From an uncultured Actinomycetes bacterium (GTDB lineage: Bacteria; Actinomycetota; Actinomycetes; Nanopelagicales; Nanopelagicaceae), in NCBI GenBank assembly GCA_903838295.1, contig CAILXX010000006.1, forward strand, positions 79,917 through 143,916: a stretch of DNA of 64,000 bases, in the 5' to 3' direction. The position numbers and the translations under genes are program-made. Positions 26,459 to 36,532 of this stretch are shown here, piece after piece; position 1 is the first letter of the stretch; every line of letters begins with the position of its first letter. The notes beneath the pieces are model-generated. The model ran no database searches. It worked only from the letters and a program-made list of their open reading frames with translations, and had not been told where the DNA came from.

Positions 26459-28966
26459 ATGTTCGAGCGGTTTACAGATCGAGCTCGTCGCGTCGTCGTT
26501 TTGGCGCAAGAAGAAGCTCGCATGCTCAATCACAATTACATTGGCACCGAACATATTCTTCTTGGACTTATCCATGAAGGCGAAGGCGTTGCAGCTAAGG
26601 GACTCGAAGCCTTAGGCATATCCCTCGAAGCGGTGCGCTCGCAGGTTGAAGAGATCATCGGCCAAGGCCAACAAGCGCCATCTGGTCATATTCCCTTTAC
26701 TCCTCGCGCCAAGAAAGTTCTCGAACTCTCACTTCGTGAAGCGCTACAACTTGGTCACAATTACATTGGCACAGAACATATTCTCCTTGGACTTATCCGT
26801 GAAGGTGAAGGTGTCGCTGCACAAGTCCTCGTTAAATTGGGAGCCGACCTCAATCGTGTCCGTCAGCAAGTTATTCAATTGCTCTCTGGTTACCAAGGTA
26901 AAGAAGCTGCGATTTCTAGCGGTCCACAAGAAGGTACTCCAACAACTTCGTTGGTCCTTGATCAATTTGGCCGCAATCTGACACAAGCTGCGCGCGAAGG
27001 AAAATTAGATCCAGTAATAGGTCGCGAAAAAGAGATCGAACGCGTCATGCAGGTTCTTTCACGCCGCACAAAAAATAATCCAGTGCTTATTGGAGAACCA
27101 GGCGTTGGCAAGACCGCGATTGTAGAAGGTTTAGCCCAGGCAATCGTCAAGGGAGATATTCCAGAGACGCTTCGCGATAAGCAACTTTATTCACTCGATC
27201 TTGGAGCCTTGGTTGCAGGAAGTCGTTACCGTGGTGATTTTGAAGAGCGACTAAAGAAAGTCCTCAAGGAGATTCGCACGCGTGGGGATATTGTTCTATT
27301 TATTGACGAGATTCACACTCTTGTTGGTGCTGGCGCAGCAGAAGGCGCGATTGATGCTGCAAGCATTCTCAAGCCAATGCTCGCTCGTGGTGAGTTGCAG
27401 ACAATTGGTGCAACCACACTCGATGAATACCGTAAGCACCTTGAGAAGGATGCAGCACTTGAGCGCCGCTTCCAGCCCATTCAAGTTGCTGAACCAACCC
27501 TGACTCACACAATCGAAATTCTTAAAGGACTTCGTGATCGTTACGAATCCCACCACAAAGTTTCAATTTCTGATAGCGCGCTCGTTGCAGCGGCAACTCT
27601 CGCCGACCGTTACGTTGCTGACCGCTTCTTGCCGGATAAGGCAATCGATCTGATTGATGAAGCTGGTTCACGTCTACGTATTCGTCGTATGACTGCCCCA
27701 CCAGAGCTTCGTGAATTCGATGAGAAGATCGCAAACGCTCGTCGTGATAAGGAATCTGCGATCGATGGTCAAGATTTCGAGAAGGCAGCCTCACTGCGCG
27801 ATAAAGAGAAGAGTCTGATCGCAGAGAAAGCCGAACGTGAAAAGACATGGAAGGCAGGGGATCTCGACGTCGTTTCAGAAGTGAACGAGGAATTGATCGC
27901 CGAAGTTCTCTCCCACTCAACTGGAATCCCAGTATTCAAGCTGACCGAAGAAGAGACTGCTCGACTTTTGCGTATGGAAGATGAATTGCATCGCCGTGTC
28001 ATCGGACAAGATCAGGCAATCAAAGCCTTGTCTCAGGCTATTCGTCGTACCCGTGCCGGACTCAAGGATCCTAAGCGCCCTGGTGGCTCTTTCATCTTTG
28101 CCGGTCCATCAGGCGTCGGAAAAACCGAACTTTCGCGCACACTTGCAGCATTCCTCTTTGGCGATCAAGATGCTTTGATCCAGCTCGATATGTCTGAGTA
28201 TTCAGAGAAGCACACAGCGTCTCGCTTGTTTGGTGCGCCTCCTGGTTACGTTGGTTATGACGAAGGTGGACAGTTGACCGAAAAAGTTCGCCGCAAGCCT
28301 TTCTCTGTGGTGCTCTTCGATGAAATCGAAAAAGCGCATCCAGATATCTTCAATTCGCTTCTGCAAGTTTTGGAAGATGGTCGTCTGACAGATTCACAAG
28401 GACGAGTCGTTGACTTCAAGAACACGGTGATCATCATGACCACCAACCTTGGAACCCGCGATATCTCCAAAACCCTTGGCCTTGGTTTCCATAATGCTGA
28501 TGATGTCCTCGGAAATTATGAGCGAATGAAGGGCAAGGTCAGTGACGAACTCAAGGCTCATTTCCGCCCAGAGTTCTTAAACCGTATCGATGATGTCATT
28601 GTCTTCCATCAATTATCAGAACAAGAGATTGTTCAGATTGTTGACCTGATGATCGCCAATCTTGATGAGCGTCTGCGTGCCAAAGACATGGGTATCGAAC
28701 TCACATTTGCAGCGAAGGCTTTGCTTGCAAAGCGTGGCTACGATCCACTCCTAGGAGCACGTCCGCTGCGTCGCACTATCCAGCGCGAAATCGAAGATGT
28801 TCTCTCAGAAAAGATCCTCTTTGGGGATGTTAAGGCTGGGGAAATCACTCTCGTTGACGTGCAAACCGTTGATGAGAAAGAGTCCTTCACCTTCACTGGT
28901 GTTGTTAAGTCAACAATGCCTGACACGCCTGGCGACCTCGAAAGTGCGACGCCTACCAGCAACTAA
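26459..28966 (+). CDS. clpC: ATP-dependent Clp protease ATP-binding subunit ClpC
   Basis: An 835-residue Hsp100 unfoldase that feeds substrates to ClpP. It has two N-terminal Clp repeats ([17 protein letters not shown] and its second copy near residues 25 and 100), AAA+ domain 1 with GEPGVGKT, a UVR-like coiled segment, and AAA+ domain 2 with GPSGVGKTE. This is the standard actinobacterial form, and length is normal. It has a proper ribosome site. Transcription probably ends at a hairpin lying inside the convergent mutY. Confidence 0.97.
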   Translation: MFERFTDRARRVVVLAQEEARMLNHNYIGTEHILLGLIHEGEGVAAKGLEALGISLEAVRSQVEEIIGQGQQAPSGHIPFTPRAKKVLELSLREALQLGHNYIGTEHILLGLIREGEGVAAQVLVKLGADLNRVRQQVIQLLSGYQGKEAAISSGPQEGTPTTSLVLDQFGRNLTQAAREGKLDPVIGREKEIERVMQVLSRRTKNNPVLIGEPGVGKTAIVEGLAQAIVKGDIPETLRDKQLYSLDLGALVAGSRYRGDFEERLKKVLKEIRTRGDIVLFIDEIHTLVGAGAAEGAIDAASILKPMLARGELQTIGATTLDEYRKHLEKDAALERRFQPIQVAEPTLTHTIEILKGLRDRYESHHKVSISDSALVAAATLADRYVADRFLPDKAIDLIDEAGSRLRIRRMTAPPELREFDEKIANARRDKESAIDGQDFEKAASLRDKEKSLIAEKAEREKTWKAGDLDVVSEVNEELIAEVLSHSTGIPVFKLTEEETARLLRMEDELHRRVIGQDQAIKALSQAIRRTRAGLKDPKRPGGSFIFAGPSGVGKTELSRTLAAFLFGDQDALIQLDMSEYSEKHTASRLFGAPPGYVGYDEGGQLTEKVRRKPFSVVLFDEIEKAHPDIFNSLLQVLEDGRLTDSQGRVVDFKNTVIIMTTNLGTRDISKTLGLGFHNADDVLGNYERMKGKVSDELKAHFRPEFLNRIDDVIVFHQLSEQEIVQIVDLMIANLDERLRAKDMGIELTFAAKALLAKRGYDPLLGARPLRRTIQREIEDVLSEKILFGDVKAGEITLVDVQTVDEKESFTFTGVVKSTMPDTPGDLESATPTSN

Positions 28967-29802
28967 TCCGGTAATTTAAAACTATTGCCGACGGACTCTA
29001 TGAGACCGTCGGCAATTAGTGTTTTTAGGGCTAATTCGAGCTGAGATTTTAGATGCCACAATTCGTGAAGTTGCTTCTTAGAAAGTTTTGGATTTTCACG
29101 CAGGGCTTGCAAAATTGTGCCGCGACATTGTCTATCGGTTCCGGTCCACGGTTGGCTTTTACGGATTAATTCGGATTTTGGATACCCAGCTTTTCGCCAT
29201 TCGCATTGCGTCATCACTGGACATTCCGTGCATTGTGGATTTCGGGAGGTGCAGACCAAGGCACCTAGCTCCATCGTGGCCGCTGCCCATTTGGCACCAT
29301 CAGTAGGGATTAATTCATATCGAAGTTTGCGCTCTATCCTTGATGGAGCGCTACTAGGGTGTTCGACACCATCTAAGACTCTTCCAAAGAGGCGGCGAAT
29401 ATTTATATCGAGGACCAAGGTAGATTCGTTATATGCAAAAGCTGCAATTGCTGCTGCTGTGTAATCTCCCACACCAGGTAATGAAAGTAAATCTTCGATA
29501 GATCGAGGAACCTCATTATTGTAATCACGCGCGATGATCGCCGCTGATTCATGTAGGCGTAGCGCTCGGCGTGGATAGCCCAATCGCCCCCAGGCAGTAA
29601 TTACTTCTGATCTCTTTGCAGCGGCCAAAGATTCGGCAGATGGCCAGCTTCTCATCCACTGTGTCCATATTGGTAGAACTCGATTGACCGGAGTCTGCTG
29701 CAACATGAATTCGCTCACCATGACTCCCCAAGGAGTTGTATTACGCCATGGCAGATCTCGTCTGTTCTGATCAAACCATTGGAGGATTAGATCTTGCTCC
29801 AC
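28963..29802 (-). CDS. mutY: A/G-specific adenine glycosylase
   Basis: A 279-residue DNA repair glycosylase removing adenine opposite 8-oxoguanine. Helix-hairpin-helix LLSLPGVGDYTAAAI, catalytic region EFMLQQT and LDINIRR, and the 4Fe-4S motif CTSRNPQCTECPVMTQC are all present. The C-terminal NUDIX-like domain of E. coli MutY is reduced to a short helical tail, so this is a compact form. GTG start directly after the radA stop. Confidence 0.93.
   Translation of the reverse strand: MEQDLILQWFDQNRRDLPWRNTTPWGVMVSEFMLQQTPVNRVLPIWTQWMRSWPSAESLAAAKRSEVITAWGRLGYPRRALRLHESAAIIARDYNNEVPRSIEDLLSLPGVGDYTAAAIAAFAYNESTLVLDINIRRLFGRVLDGVEHPSSAPSRIERKLRYELIPTDGAKWAAATMELGALVCTSRNPQCTECPVMTQCEWRKAGYPKSELIRKSQPWTGTDRQCRGTILQALRENPKLSKKQLHELWHLKSQLELALKTLIADGLIESVGNSFKLPD
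28984..29026 (+). terminator. Terminator of clpC, inside the mutY coding region
   Basis: A perfect 11-bp stem (28984-28994 with 29006-29016; ATTGCCGACGG against CCGTCGGCAAT). A CTC/GAG extension across an A/A mismatch is capped by a 3-base loop, and a T-run ending at 29026 follows. It lies 18 bases after the clpC stop and encodes codons near the MutY C-terminus on the other strand. Confidence 0.75.
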
Positions 29803-31173
29803 TTAATTAATCTTTACCTTGGCAATCGCTTGTTCGAGCCGGCCTACTTCCATGATTTCTATTCCCGGGATTTTAAGGTCAGAACCGACTGGAACCATTG
29901 CTCTCTTAAAGCCAAGCCGGGCGGCCTCAGAGATGCGTTGCTGGGCTCCGGTTACCTTGCGAATTTCTCCTGCCAATCCCACTTCACCAATTGCCACAAG
30001 GTCTGATGGCAGAGCCAAACCTTTTGCCGCAGATGCGACCGCCAGAGCAACAGCCAAATCAGCAGAGGGTTCGTTCATCTTCATTCCACCAACGGTTGCA
30101 ACGTAAACATCGCGACCAGATAAACGGATATTTGCGCGCAGTTCTAAGACAGCGAGGGTCATGGCCGTACGAGGATTGTCGAGGCCAGAAGTCACACGAC
30201 GGGAATTTCCGAAATCACGACCTTCGGCAACAGGAGTTCCGACAAGTGCTTGAATTTCTGCAAGCAATGGTCGACGGCCTTCTAGTGCCACGGTGACACA
30301 TGTGCCTGGCACAGGTTCGGTATGACGGGTGGTAAATAAACCAGTCGGATCGGGAAGTCCGATAATGCCCGCTTCAGACATATCAAAACATCCGACTTCA
30401 TCGGATGCTCCAAATCGATTCTTCATTGCACGAATTAATCGCAGTCTTGAGTGGCGTTCGCCTTCGAAGTTAAGGACAACATCTACTAAATGTTCGAGTA
30501 AACGCGGTCCAGCTATCGAACCATCTTTAGTTACATGTCCAACTAAAACCAAAGTTATGTTGCGCTCTTTTGCAATTCGAATTAAAGCAGCAGCGATCTC
30601 TCTGACTTGAGTCACCCCACCAGGTGCACCGTCTACGGCGGCACTTGCGATGGTCTGGATCGAGTCAATAATCAGGAGTTCTGGCGAAACCGCGTCGATA
30701 TGACCTATGACTGCACTTAATTCATTCTCTGCTGCCAGCCATAATTTAGGATCGATTGCATTGAGACGTTCTGCGCGAAGTCGCACTTGCGATGCTGATT
30801 CTTCACCGCTGATATAAAGCGCCGTCATATTTTGGCGGGCCGATTCGGCGGCGACAGATAAAAGGAGAGTGGATTTTCCTACACCAGGTTCACCGGCCAA
30901 GAGAATTGCAGCTCCCGGTACTAATCCGCCACCTAGGACACGATCTAATTCGCCAACTCCACTTGTACGCGCCTTAGCACTTTCCAGGCTTACTTCACCA
31001 ATCGGTGTCGCGGCTTGAGAGACAGGACCTGCTACTAAAGATAGTTTCTTAGGTGCGGCAATTTCCTCTACCGATCCCCATGCTTGGCATTCACCACAAC
31101 GTCCGACCCATTTGGTTGATGTCCAACCACATTCAGAGCAACGGAATGGATCTTTAGCGGGAGCCTTTGCCAT
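29803..31173 (-). CDS. radA: DNA repair protein RadA
   Basis: A 456-residue RecA-like branch-migration protein. It has an N-terminal zinc finger (CSECGWTSTKWVGRCGEC), Walker A GEPGVGKST near residue 95, the RadA-specific MKNRFGASDEVG, and a C-terminal Lon-protease-like domain. Strong ribosome site GAGGAGG precedes the ATG. It forms an operon with mutY and the unknown cysteine-rich gene upstream. Confidence 0.96.
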   Translation of the reverse strand: MAKAPAKDPFRCSECGWTSTKWVGRCGECQAWGSVEEIAAPKKLSLVAGPVSQAATPIGEVSLESAKARTSGVGELDRVLGGGLVPGAAILLAGEPGVGKSTLLLSVAAESARQNMTALYISGEESASQVRLRAERLNAIDPKLWLAAENELSAVIGHIDAVSPELLIIDSIQTIASAAVDGAPGGVTQVREIAAALIRIAKERNITLVLVGHVTKDGSIAGPRLLEHLVDVVLNFEGERHSRLRLIRAMKNRFGASDEVGCFDMSEAGIIGLPDPTGLFTTRHTEPVPGTCVTVALEGRRPLLAEIQALVGTPVAEGRDFGNSRRVTSGLDNPRTAMTLAVLELRANIRLSGRDVYVATVGGMKMNEPSADLAVALAVASAAKGLALPSDLVAIGEVGLAGEIRKVTGAQQRISEAARLGFKRAMVPVGSDLKIPGIEIMEVGRLEQAIAKVKIN

Positions 31174-31198
31174 TCAATCCTCCTCGAAATTCCTCTGG

Positions 31199-32017
31199 CT
31201 ACTTTTGAGCAGCGACCGTGGCAGGGTGGATGACAAAGAGTGGAAGTTCGCGCTTTTTATTTGCCTTTGCAGTCAGCGCGATTGCTTCTACACGCGCATC
31301 GCAATGCTTGACGAGCTCGGCATAAGCTTCTTCACCCATAAGGGCAATCAACTCATTGTTGTTAGATTTATAAACTGGTTCGCGTCCTACATGTGCTTCG
31401 GTATTTGCGGTGCAATACCAGGAAAAATCTGCGCCACCTTCTCCCCAAGCCAATCGTTCGTACTCTCCGATAACAGTTACAGAAATCTCTCGGTCACCAA
31501 ATTCGCGAACCTCGAAGGAACGTCTGATTGGTAATTGCCAACATACATCTGGTTTTGTTTCAACAAAATGTACGCCCTCTTTTTCGGCGAGATGATGGAG
31601 TACGCAACCAAAAGTTCCAGTAAAGCCTTCGGCTTGGTGACCTTTACGATTTAAAAAGATACAAGAATCTTCGACCATACGCGTTTTACGATCACCATCA
31701 AGTCCAACCTCAGAGATCTTTAGCGCACCGTTCTTCTTCTTGGGTTGTGCCTCGCTATAAAACTGCCACATCTCTGGAGTCAAGCGTTCGGCAACTTTTA
31801 GAGTGCGGGTCTCGTCTTCTGCATCCGAGTAATACGCACCATCGGAACAGCAACCTGCATCTGGCTTATCTGCATCGATCCCGCAACAGCCGGCCCCATA
31901 GATACAGGTCCAATAAGAGGTGAGCCACGTCAGGTCGCAGCGAAAGATATCTCCATCCTTTGCGGGGTCAGCAAACTCAACATAATCACGCGCAAAACCA
32001 TCTTTTACTTCGGGCAT
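31199..32017 (-). CDS. Conserved cysteine-rich protein of unknown function
   Basis: A 272-residue soluble protein I do not recognise with certainty. It contains about ten cysteines, clustered as TCIYGAGCCG, AGCCSDG, DSCIFLNRKG, FGCVLHH and DVCWQLP. The pattern suggests a metal cluster and recalls YkgJ/DUF3109-type cysteine-cluster proteins. It is the first gene of an operon with radA and mutY, so a link to DNA repair or redox sensing is possible but unproven. TAGGCT lies 8 bases before the ATG. Confidence 0.7.
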   Translation of the reverse strand: MPEVKDGFARDYVEFADPAKDGDIFRCDLTWLTSYWTCIYGAGCCGIDADKPDAGCCSDGAYYSDAEDETRTLKVAERLTPEMWQFYSEAQPKKKNGALKISEVGLDGDRKTRMVEDSCIFLNRKGHQAEGFTGTFGCVLHHLAEKEGVHFVETKPDVCWQLPIRRSFEVREFGDREISVTVIGEYERLAWGEGGADFSWYCTANTEAHVGREPVYKSNNNELIALMGEEAYAELVKHCDARVEAIALTAKANKKRELPLFVIHPATVAAQK

Positions 32018-32025
32018 AGTGCAAG

Positions 32026-32031
32026 AGCCTA
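32026..32031 (-). promoter_or_regulatory. -10 element of the radA-mutY operon
   Basis: TAGGCT on the - strand, eight bases (CTTGCACT), ATG at 32017: a transcript with at most one or two leader bases. Confidence 0.45.
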
Positions 32032-32085
32032 CTAGCAGCCACCCTCGTCGGCATCCACTGCTCCTTTTATCAACAGCTCATTGGC

Positions 32086-32091
32086 TAGGCT
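32086..32091 (+). promoter_or_regulatory. -10 element of a leaderless promoter for proC
   Basis: TAGGCT, six bases (ACTTCT), ATG at 32098. Confidence 0.6.
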
Positions 32092-32097
32092 ACTTCT

Positions 32098-32913
32098 ATG
32101 AACCAGATCAAGTTGGCTACCGCTTCTGTTGGCTTTATAGGTGTAGGCAATATGGGCGAGGCCTTGCTCTCAGCGTTGCTCAAGGCCGGTGCTCCTGCCG
32201 CCAAGATCTCTTTTTCCGAACGTGGCACAGAACGCAGCGCCCAAATCGTTGAGCGATATGGAGTCACATCTTCGACCATCGCTGAATTGTCTTCTCAGAG
32301 CGATGTCTTGCTAATAATCGTAAAACCACAAGATTTGGAGACCGTTCTTGATGCGGTTCGCCCGACCCTAAAAACGGATTCATTAGTAATTTCATTTTTA
32401 GCCGGAAAGCGAATTTCGACAATCGAAGCGGGTTTGGGAAGTCAAACATCTGTAGTGCGAGTAATGCCAAATACACCGACGCTATTGGGAGCGGGAATGT
32501 GTATTGTCTCTTTTGGTTCATTCATAAATGATATCCAAAGAGAGTATGTCCGCGATTTCATGAAGGCATGTGGAAAATTTGTCGAACTTCCAGAGGAATT
32601 ACAAGATGCTGCTGCCGCAACTAGCGGTTCTGGTCCCGCTTACTTCTTCGCTTTTGTCGAGGCAATGATTGCCGGTGCAACAGATATGGGAATTGATGAG
32701 GCAACAGCCACACAACTAACAATTCAAACAATAGTAGGCGCTGCAAAAATGTTGGATGAATCTGGCAAAAGCGCTACAACACTTCGCGAAAATGTGACGA
32801 GTCCCAAAGGAATGACCTATGAAGGACTCAAAGTATTTGCTGAAGCAGATCTCAACTCGCTAGTTGCCAAGGCTATGAAAGCAGCTGCTGACCGATCCCG
32901 AGAAATGGCGTGA
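32098..32913 (+). CDS. proC: Pyrroline-5-carboxylate reductase
   Basis: A 271-residue NAD(P)H-dependent enzyme for the last step of proline synthesis. Rossmann motif GFIGVGNMGEALL begins near residue 11; the C-terminal ProC signature is visible as TSPKGMTYEGLKVFAE preceded by ATSGSGPAYFFAFVEAM. Leaderless. Its stop overlaps the next gene's GTG start as GTGA. Confidence 0.95.
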   Translation: MNQIKLATASVGFIGVGNMGEALLSALLKAGAPAAKISFSERGTERSAQIVERYGVTSSTIAELSSQSDVLLIIVKPQDLETVLDAVRPTLKTDSLVISFLAGKRISTIEAGLGSQTSVVRVMPNTPTLLGAGMCIVSFGSFINDIQREYVRDFMKACGKFVELPEELQDAAAATSGSGPAYFFAFVEAMIAGATDMGIDEATATQLTIQTIVGAAKMLDESGKSATTLRENVTSPKGMTYEGLKVFAEADLNSLVAKAMKAAADRSREMA

Positions 32914-33875
32914 AATCTTTCGGCGCCAAGTTATTAACTATATTTTTGATCCTGGGATTAACTCCTGCCAATGCCGCAACAAAAGTAATTACAAAGCCGA
33001 TAACGGTCACTCAACTTGTCCCAACTTTAAGTACAAATTTTGCAAGCGGGGATGATCTTTCGCAACTCCTTCCTGCGCAAACAGCTATTTATCTCACCGG
33101 AACAATTGAATCCAATACCGTCTCAGTAGTCTCATCTGCTCTTCTGGGGGGCACAGATGGGTATTTGGTGAGCCTTGATGCCACTGGCAAACATCTTTGG
33201 GACCTCAGATTAGGCACGACTAATGATGACCTCGCAACGACTATGACTACTGATAGTTATGGAAATATTTGGGTAGCAGGGGCATCAACAATTCCTACGC
33301 CACCATCAACACCCTCTAGCACTCCGGCCGCAACGCTAAATCCAGCCCAAGTGAACGCACAGCCTGTGACACAACCACCAGTGGGATTCCAGCGAATTTT
33401 GGTCTGGGAAATTACTTCGGCAGGTGTATTACTAAACACTTACTCCACAGATTTTGTTGACGTCGCGGTTCCGTCAGTAATTACACTAAAAAATAAAGTT
33501 TTTACGATCAGTGGATTTTCGACAAACACTAAGCTCAATAAATTTTCATTAACAATGAGCGCCACTGGAAAATTTGGGGTTCCCTCATTCACAACCCAAA
33601 GAATTTCTCTCCCAAGTCCAGTCGTGATGGTAAAGAGTCCGAAGTATACATGGCAGAGTTTTCTTACCACCGGAGGGATTCAGGGTGTGAGTGGATTCAA
33701 ACCCAAGACACCGACTTCTGTTTTAATTAAAAGTTCTCTGAAGAGTGGTGCTATTGCCAGTGTTTATTCTTTCGCCGGAACGTTGATATCCATGAATTAC
33801 CTTGCAGGGACTGGAATTGTTTTAGCAACAACCTACGGCCAAAGTGAATATATTACTATCATTCACACTAGTTAA
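32910..33875 (+). CDS. Exported protein of unknown function
   Basis: A 321-residue protein with a Sec signal (KLLTIFLILGLTPANAA) cleaved near residue 23. The mature part has beta-propeller-like segments (GGTDGYLVSLDATGKHLWDLRLG; DSYGNIWVAGAS) resembling SBBP-type repeats, then a Pro/Ser/Thr linker around residue 135. No enzyme motif is seen. Translationally coupled to proC by a 4-base overlap; it ends 2 bases from the convergent exported metallopeptidase-like gene. Confidence 0.7.
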   Translation: MKSFGAKLLTIFLILGLTPANAATKVITKPITVTQLVPTLSTNFASGDDLSQLLPAQTAIYLTGTIESNTVSVVSSALLGGTDGYLVSLDATGKHLWDLRLGTTNDDLATTMTTDSYGNIWVAGASTIPTPPSTPSSTPAATLNPAQVNAQPVTQPPVGFQRILVWEITSAGVLLNTYSTDFVDVAVPSVITLKNKVFTISGFSTNTKLNKFSLTMSATGKFGVPSFTTQRISLPSPVVMVKSPKYTWQSFLTTGGIQGVSGFKPKTPTSVLIKSSLKSGAIASVYSFAGTLISMNYLAGTGIVLATTYGQSEYITIIHTS

Positions 33876-33877
33876 AT

Positions 33878-36253
33878 TTAGAGTGCTTTCAAAAGGACTA
33901 GCTTCCCGCCAACCCCGACCAAGGCGTATCTGACTTTATTAAGTACAACCCACGATGCGCCGAGCGAACTAGATATATCGCTGGATGTAACTAGTGATAC
34001 GGTTTCATCAGAGGTATTAAATGCGCATAGTCGACTCTGACAATTGAAGAGGAATTTTTCGCCATCACTAGCCAATGGCGCACTCGGAGTTCCGTATATG
34101 TCCGTACTTGAAGAATTTACGGATCCGCTATGCGTGAAATCCATCCAACGCAATTGATCGGGATGTGGAATCGTCAACGCTTCAGCGACCATCCAGGTTG
34201 CAACAATTGTCGATCTTGCGCTGCTTAAAGCCACGTCATAACCCGCAACAGCGGTATCCGCCGATGCGCTATCTAAGACGTTATATTTCCAGTCCTCTGG
34301 ATACGCGCTAGAGCGAACAACCAAGCGTACTTCGCCTTGGATCGCTTGCTTCTGTTGGTTCACTTGCAAAATAGAGTCATATACAAGATATACCGTGGGA
34401 CCAAGATTGGTAGCTTCGATATGGAATCCAACGTCACCCGTTGTACGGCCATTAGTTGCCCGATCACCATCAACTAATTCGTACTGCCAGTTTTTACCAT
34501 TTTTGACTGCACCAAGCAGAATTCCCTGACCTTGATCACGATAGAAGACTTGTAGTCCATCTTTAGTGTCAACGCATGCACTTGGGCCGCTGACATCACT
34601 TGAAGTTCTGACACGATTTGGATCCGTGTATTTGTTGATTTCGGGTCCGTTGCCATCAACAATACTAAAAGTCCACGATTTACCGTCATAGGCCGCATAT
34701 CGTAACGATTTGTTACTCAGGTCTGCATAGAAGATATTTAGTCGCTGCTTTGGTCCGGAAGCAGAAGTACAAACTGAAATATTTCCAGAGACATCATCTA
34801 AAGTTCTGCCAGCAAGAGTCGAATTTCCATCTATCGTGGATTTGACCCAGCTCTTTGCGTTCCACGTAGCAATTTTAAGATCACCTTTTTTAGTATCGGT
34901 ATAAACAACTATTGGATTATTTCTGAAAGTTGTAGAAACCAAGTACTTTGCGTCTGCTGATGAATCCAGAACCGTTGATTTCCATTGTGCTTGTGGGAAA
35001 ATTGCATTGCTAGTAGCACCCATGGAAGTCCCCATGGCATTTGTAGCGGTCACGGTAAATGAATAGTGCGAGCCGTTCTGAAGTCCGCTGATCGTTACAG
35101 GGCTATTCAAAGCCTGCACAATCGCACCTGTTTCATTGACTTTAATCGCATAGGAAGCAACTTGAGAAGTACGGGCATTATCTGGTGGATCGAAGCTGAC
35201 AATTGCGGTTTTATCACCGACAATGGCATAGACATTCCTTGGTGGGTTAGGAATTCCAGCCGGTATACCTGCGGGAGGCTTAATGCGCATATCTTTCATC
35301 ATGGCTAAAGCCAAGGGGCCGGGTTGATGGTAAACCGCTCCTGCGGGCCAACTTGGTGTCATAAGTGCATTTGCCCCAGCATTTGTAAATGTATTTTGAT
35401 CAAGGTGACTGACAGATGAGCCGGATTGATAAGGAGTAGGAGTGTAAAGCAACGGCTTTACACCATTATTTGCAAGAACTCCGTTTTTGCCTGACCACAC
35501 TAATTTATTTTGAAGTGCTAATCCCAATTGAATCGATGGTGATGGTAGATCCATCAACCTGCCACCATCAGGTGTTTGTGCATATGCATCAAAAGGAGTT
35601 GGTTGGTCAATTGTCCCGTAGCCCAGAGTCATGTCATAAGTATCGTTAGATAAAAAACCAAGTCCATGTGCCAATTCGTGCAAGATTATTGATTCAAGGT
35701 CGTACTGATTATTCGGACAGTTACCATCTGTTCCAAGGTAATAACTACTAGCCATCGTGGAATTAATATTGATCGTAATTTCTGGATTAGCTGGATCTAA
35801 ATCTTTTCCGGCAAGGGCATTGGCGAGTGCTGATGCATACCAAAGAGTAGAGTCTGGGGCGCCAGAAAAATTATGGAAGAAACTCACGGGTGTGGCCGAT
35901 GCTAAAATTCCGCCAGTACCCTCATTGACATAATTAGCAACAACGTTTACCGGGACCGTAGAAATCCAATTGTCAGACCAGATATCAACTGCTGCCTGAA
36001 CCGCCGCCTGTTCGAGCGTGGGTACATCTTTATAGGTAACTTTAATTGAACTAAGAGTTCCAACATGTTGACCGGCAGGATTTACACCGACCACATGGGG
36101 AGAGCGTTCGGTAGAAGGGGACGCGTAAAAATTGACCCAAGGAGCAGAAACCTTTTCAACAAGGAGCGCTTGCGCACCGGGGATTGGCAGTAAGAAAGTA
36201 GATAACAATGAGGAGACCACAAGCGTACTGAGGGCAATTCTCCTGGCTCGCAT
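33878..36253 (-). CDS. Exported putative zinc metallopeptidase with fibronectin III domain
   Basis: A 791-residue exported protein. Start 36253 is chosen because the signal peptide (MRARRIALST...IPGAQA) begins there; the frame extends 25 codons further without purpose. Residues 192-200 read HELAHGLGF, the HExxHxxG zinc motif of metzincin-like peptidases. A fibronectin type III domain follows at about 355-440, then a roughly 350-residue region of beta-propeller-like repeats. No membrane anchor is seen. Extracellular protein or polymer degradation is a reasonable guess; the substrate is unknown. Confidence 0.75.
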   Translation of the reverse strand: MRARRIALSTLVVSSLLSTFLLPIPGAQALLVEKVSAPWVNFYASPSTERSPHVVGVNPAGQHVGTLSSIKVTYKDVPTLEQAAVQAAVDIWSDNWISTVPVNVVANYVNEGTGGILASATPVSFFHNFSGAPDSTLWYASALANALAGKDLDPANPEITININSTMASSYYLGTDGNCPNNQYDLESIILHELAHGLGFLSNDTYDMTLGYGTIDQPTPFDAYAQTPDGGRLMDLPSPSIQLGLALQNKLVWSGKNGVLANNGVKPLLYTPTPYQSGSSVSHLDQNTFTNAGANALMTPSWPAGAVYHQPGPLALAMMKDMRIKPPAGIPAGIPNPPRNVYAIVGDKTAIVSFDPPDNARTSQVASYAIKVNETGAIVQALNSPVTISGLQNGSHYSFTVTATNAMGTSMGATSNAIFPQAQWKSTVLDSSADAKYLVSTTFRNNPIVVYTDTKKGDLKIATWNAKSWVKSTIDGNSTLAGRTLDDVSGNISVCTSASGPKQRLNIFYADLSNKSLRYAAYDGKSWTFSIVDGNGPEINKYTDPNRVRTSSDVSGPSACVDTKDGLQVFYRDQGQGILLGAVKNGKNWQYELVDGDRATNGRTTGDVGFHIEATNLGPTVYLVYDSILQVNQQKQAIQGEVRLVVRSSAYPEDWKYNVLDSASADTAVAGYDVALSSARSTIVATWMVAEALTIPHPDQLRWMDFTHSGSVNSSSTDIYGTPSAPLASDGEKFLFNCQSRLCAFNTSDETVSLVTSSDISSSLGASWVVLNKVRYALVGVGGKLVLLKAL

Positions 36254-36289
36254 AGGAAAGAATCTTACGGCTCTGAGAGGATAGACACC

Positions 36290-36532
36290 ATGCGCATAGT
36301 TCAGGTTTACTCCCGCCAGCATTGCCATCTATGTGAAACGGCGGTCGAAACCTTAAAAGTTCTGCAACGAGAGCTGGAATTTGAGATTGTCGTGATTCAC
36401 ATCGATGGTGACAAGGTGTTAGAAGATTTGTACGGCGAACAGGTTCCGGTTATTCAGATCGACGGCGTGCAACATGATTTCTTCCGAGTTAACCCCGAAA
36501 GGTTTAAGAACTCGTTTAATCAGAGTCTTTAG
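36290..36532 (+). CDS. Glutaredoxin-like protein (DUF836 type)
   Basis: An 80-residue thioredoxin-fold protein with the active-site motif CHLC at residues 12-15 and the cis-proline segment EQVPVIQIDG. It could act in thiol-disulfide exchange in the cytosol. GAGAGG lies about 9 bases before the ATG. The 3' end overlaps the convergent XPB gene by 17 bases. It resembles Rv0508 of M. tuberculosis in size and motif. Confidence 0.8.
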   Translation: MRIVQVYSRQHCHLCETAVETLKVLQRELEFEIVVIHIDGDKVLEDLYGEQVPVIQIDGVQHDFFRVNPERFKNSFNQSL

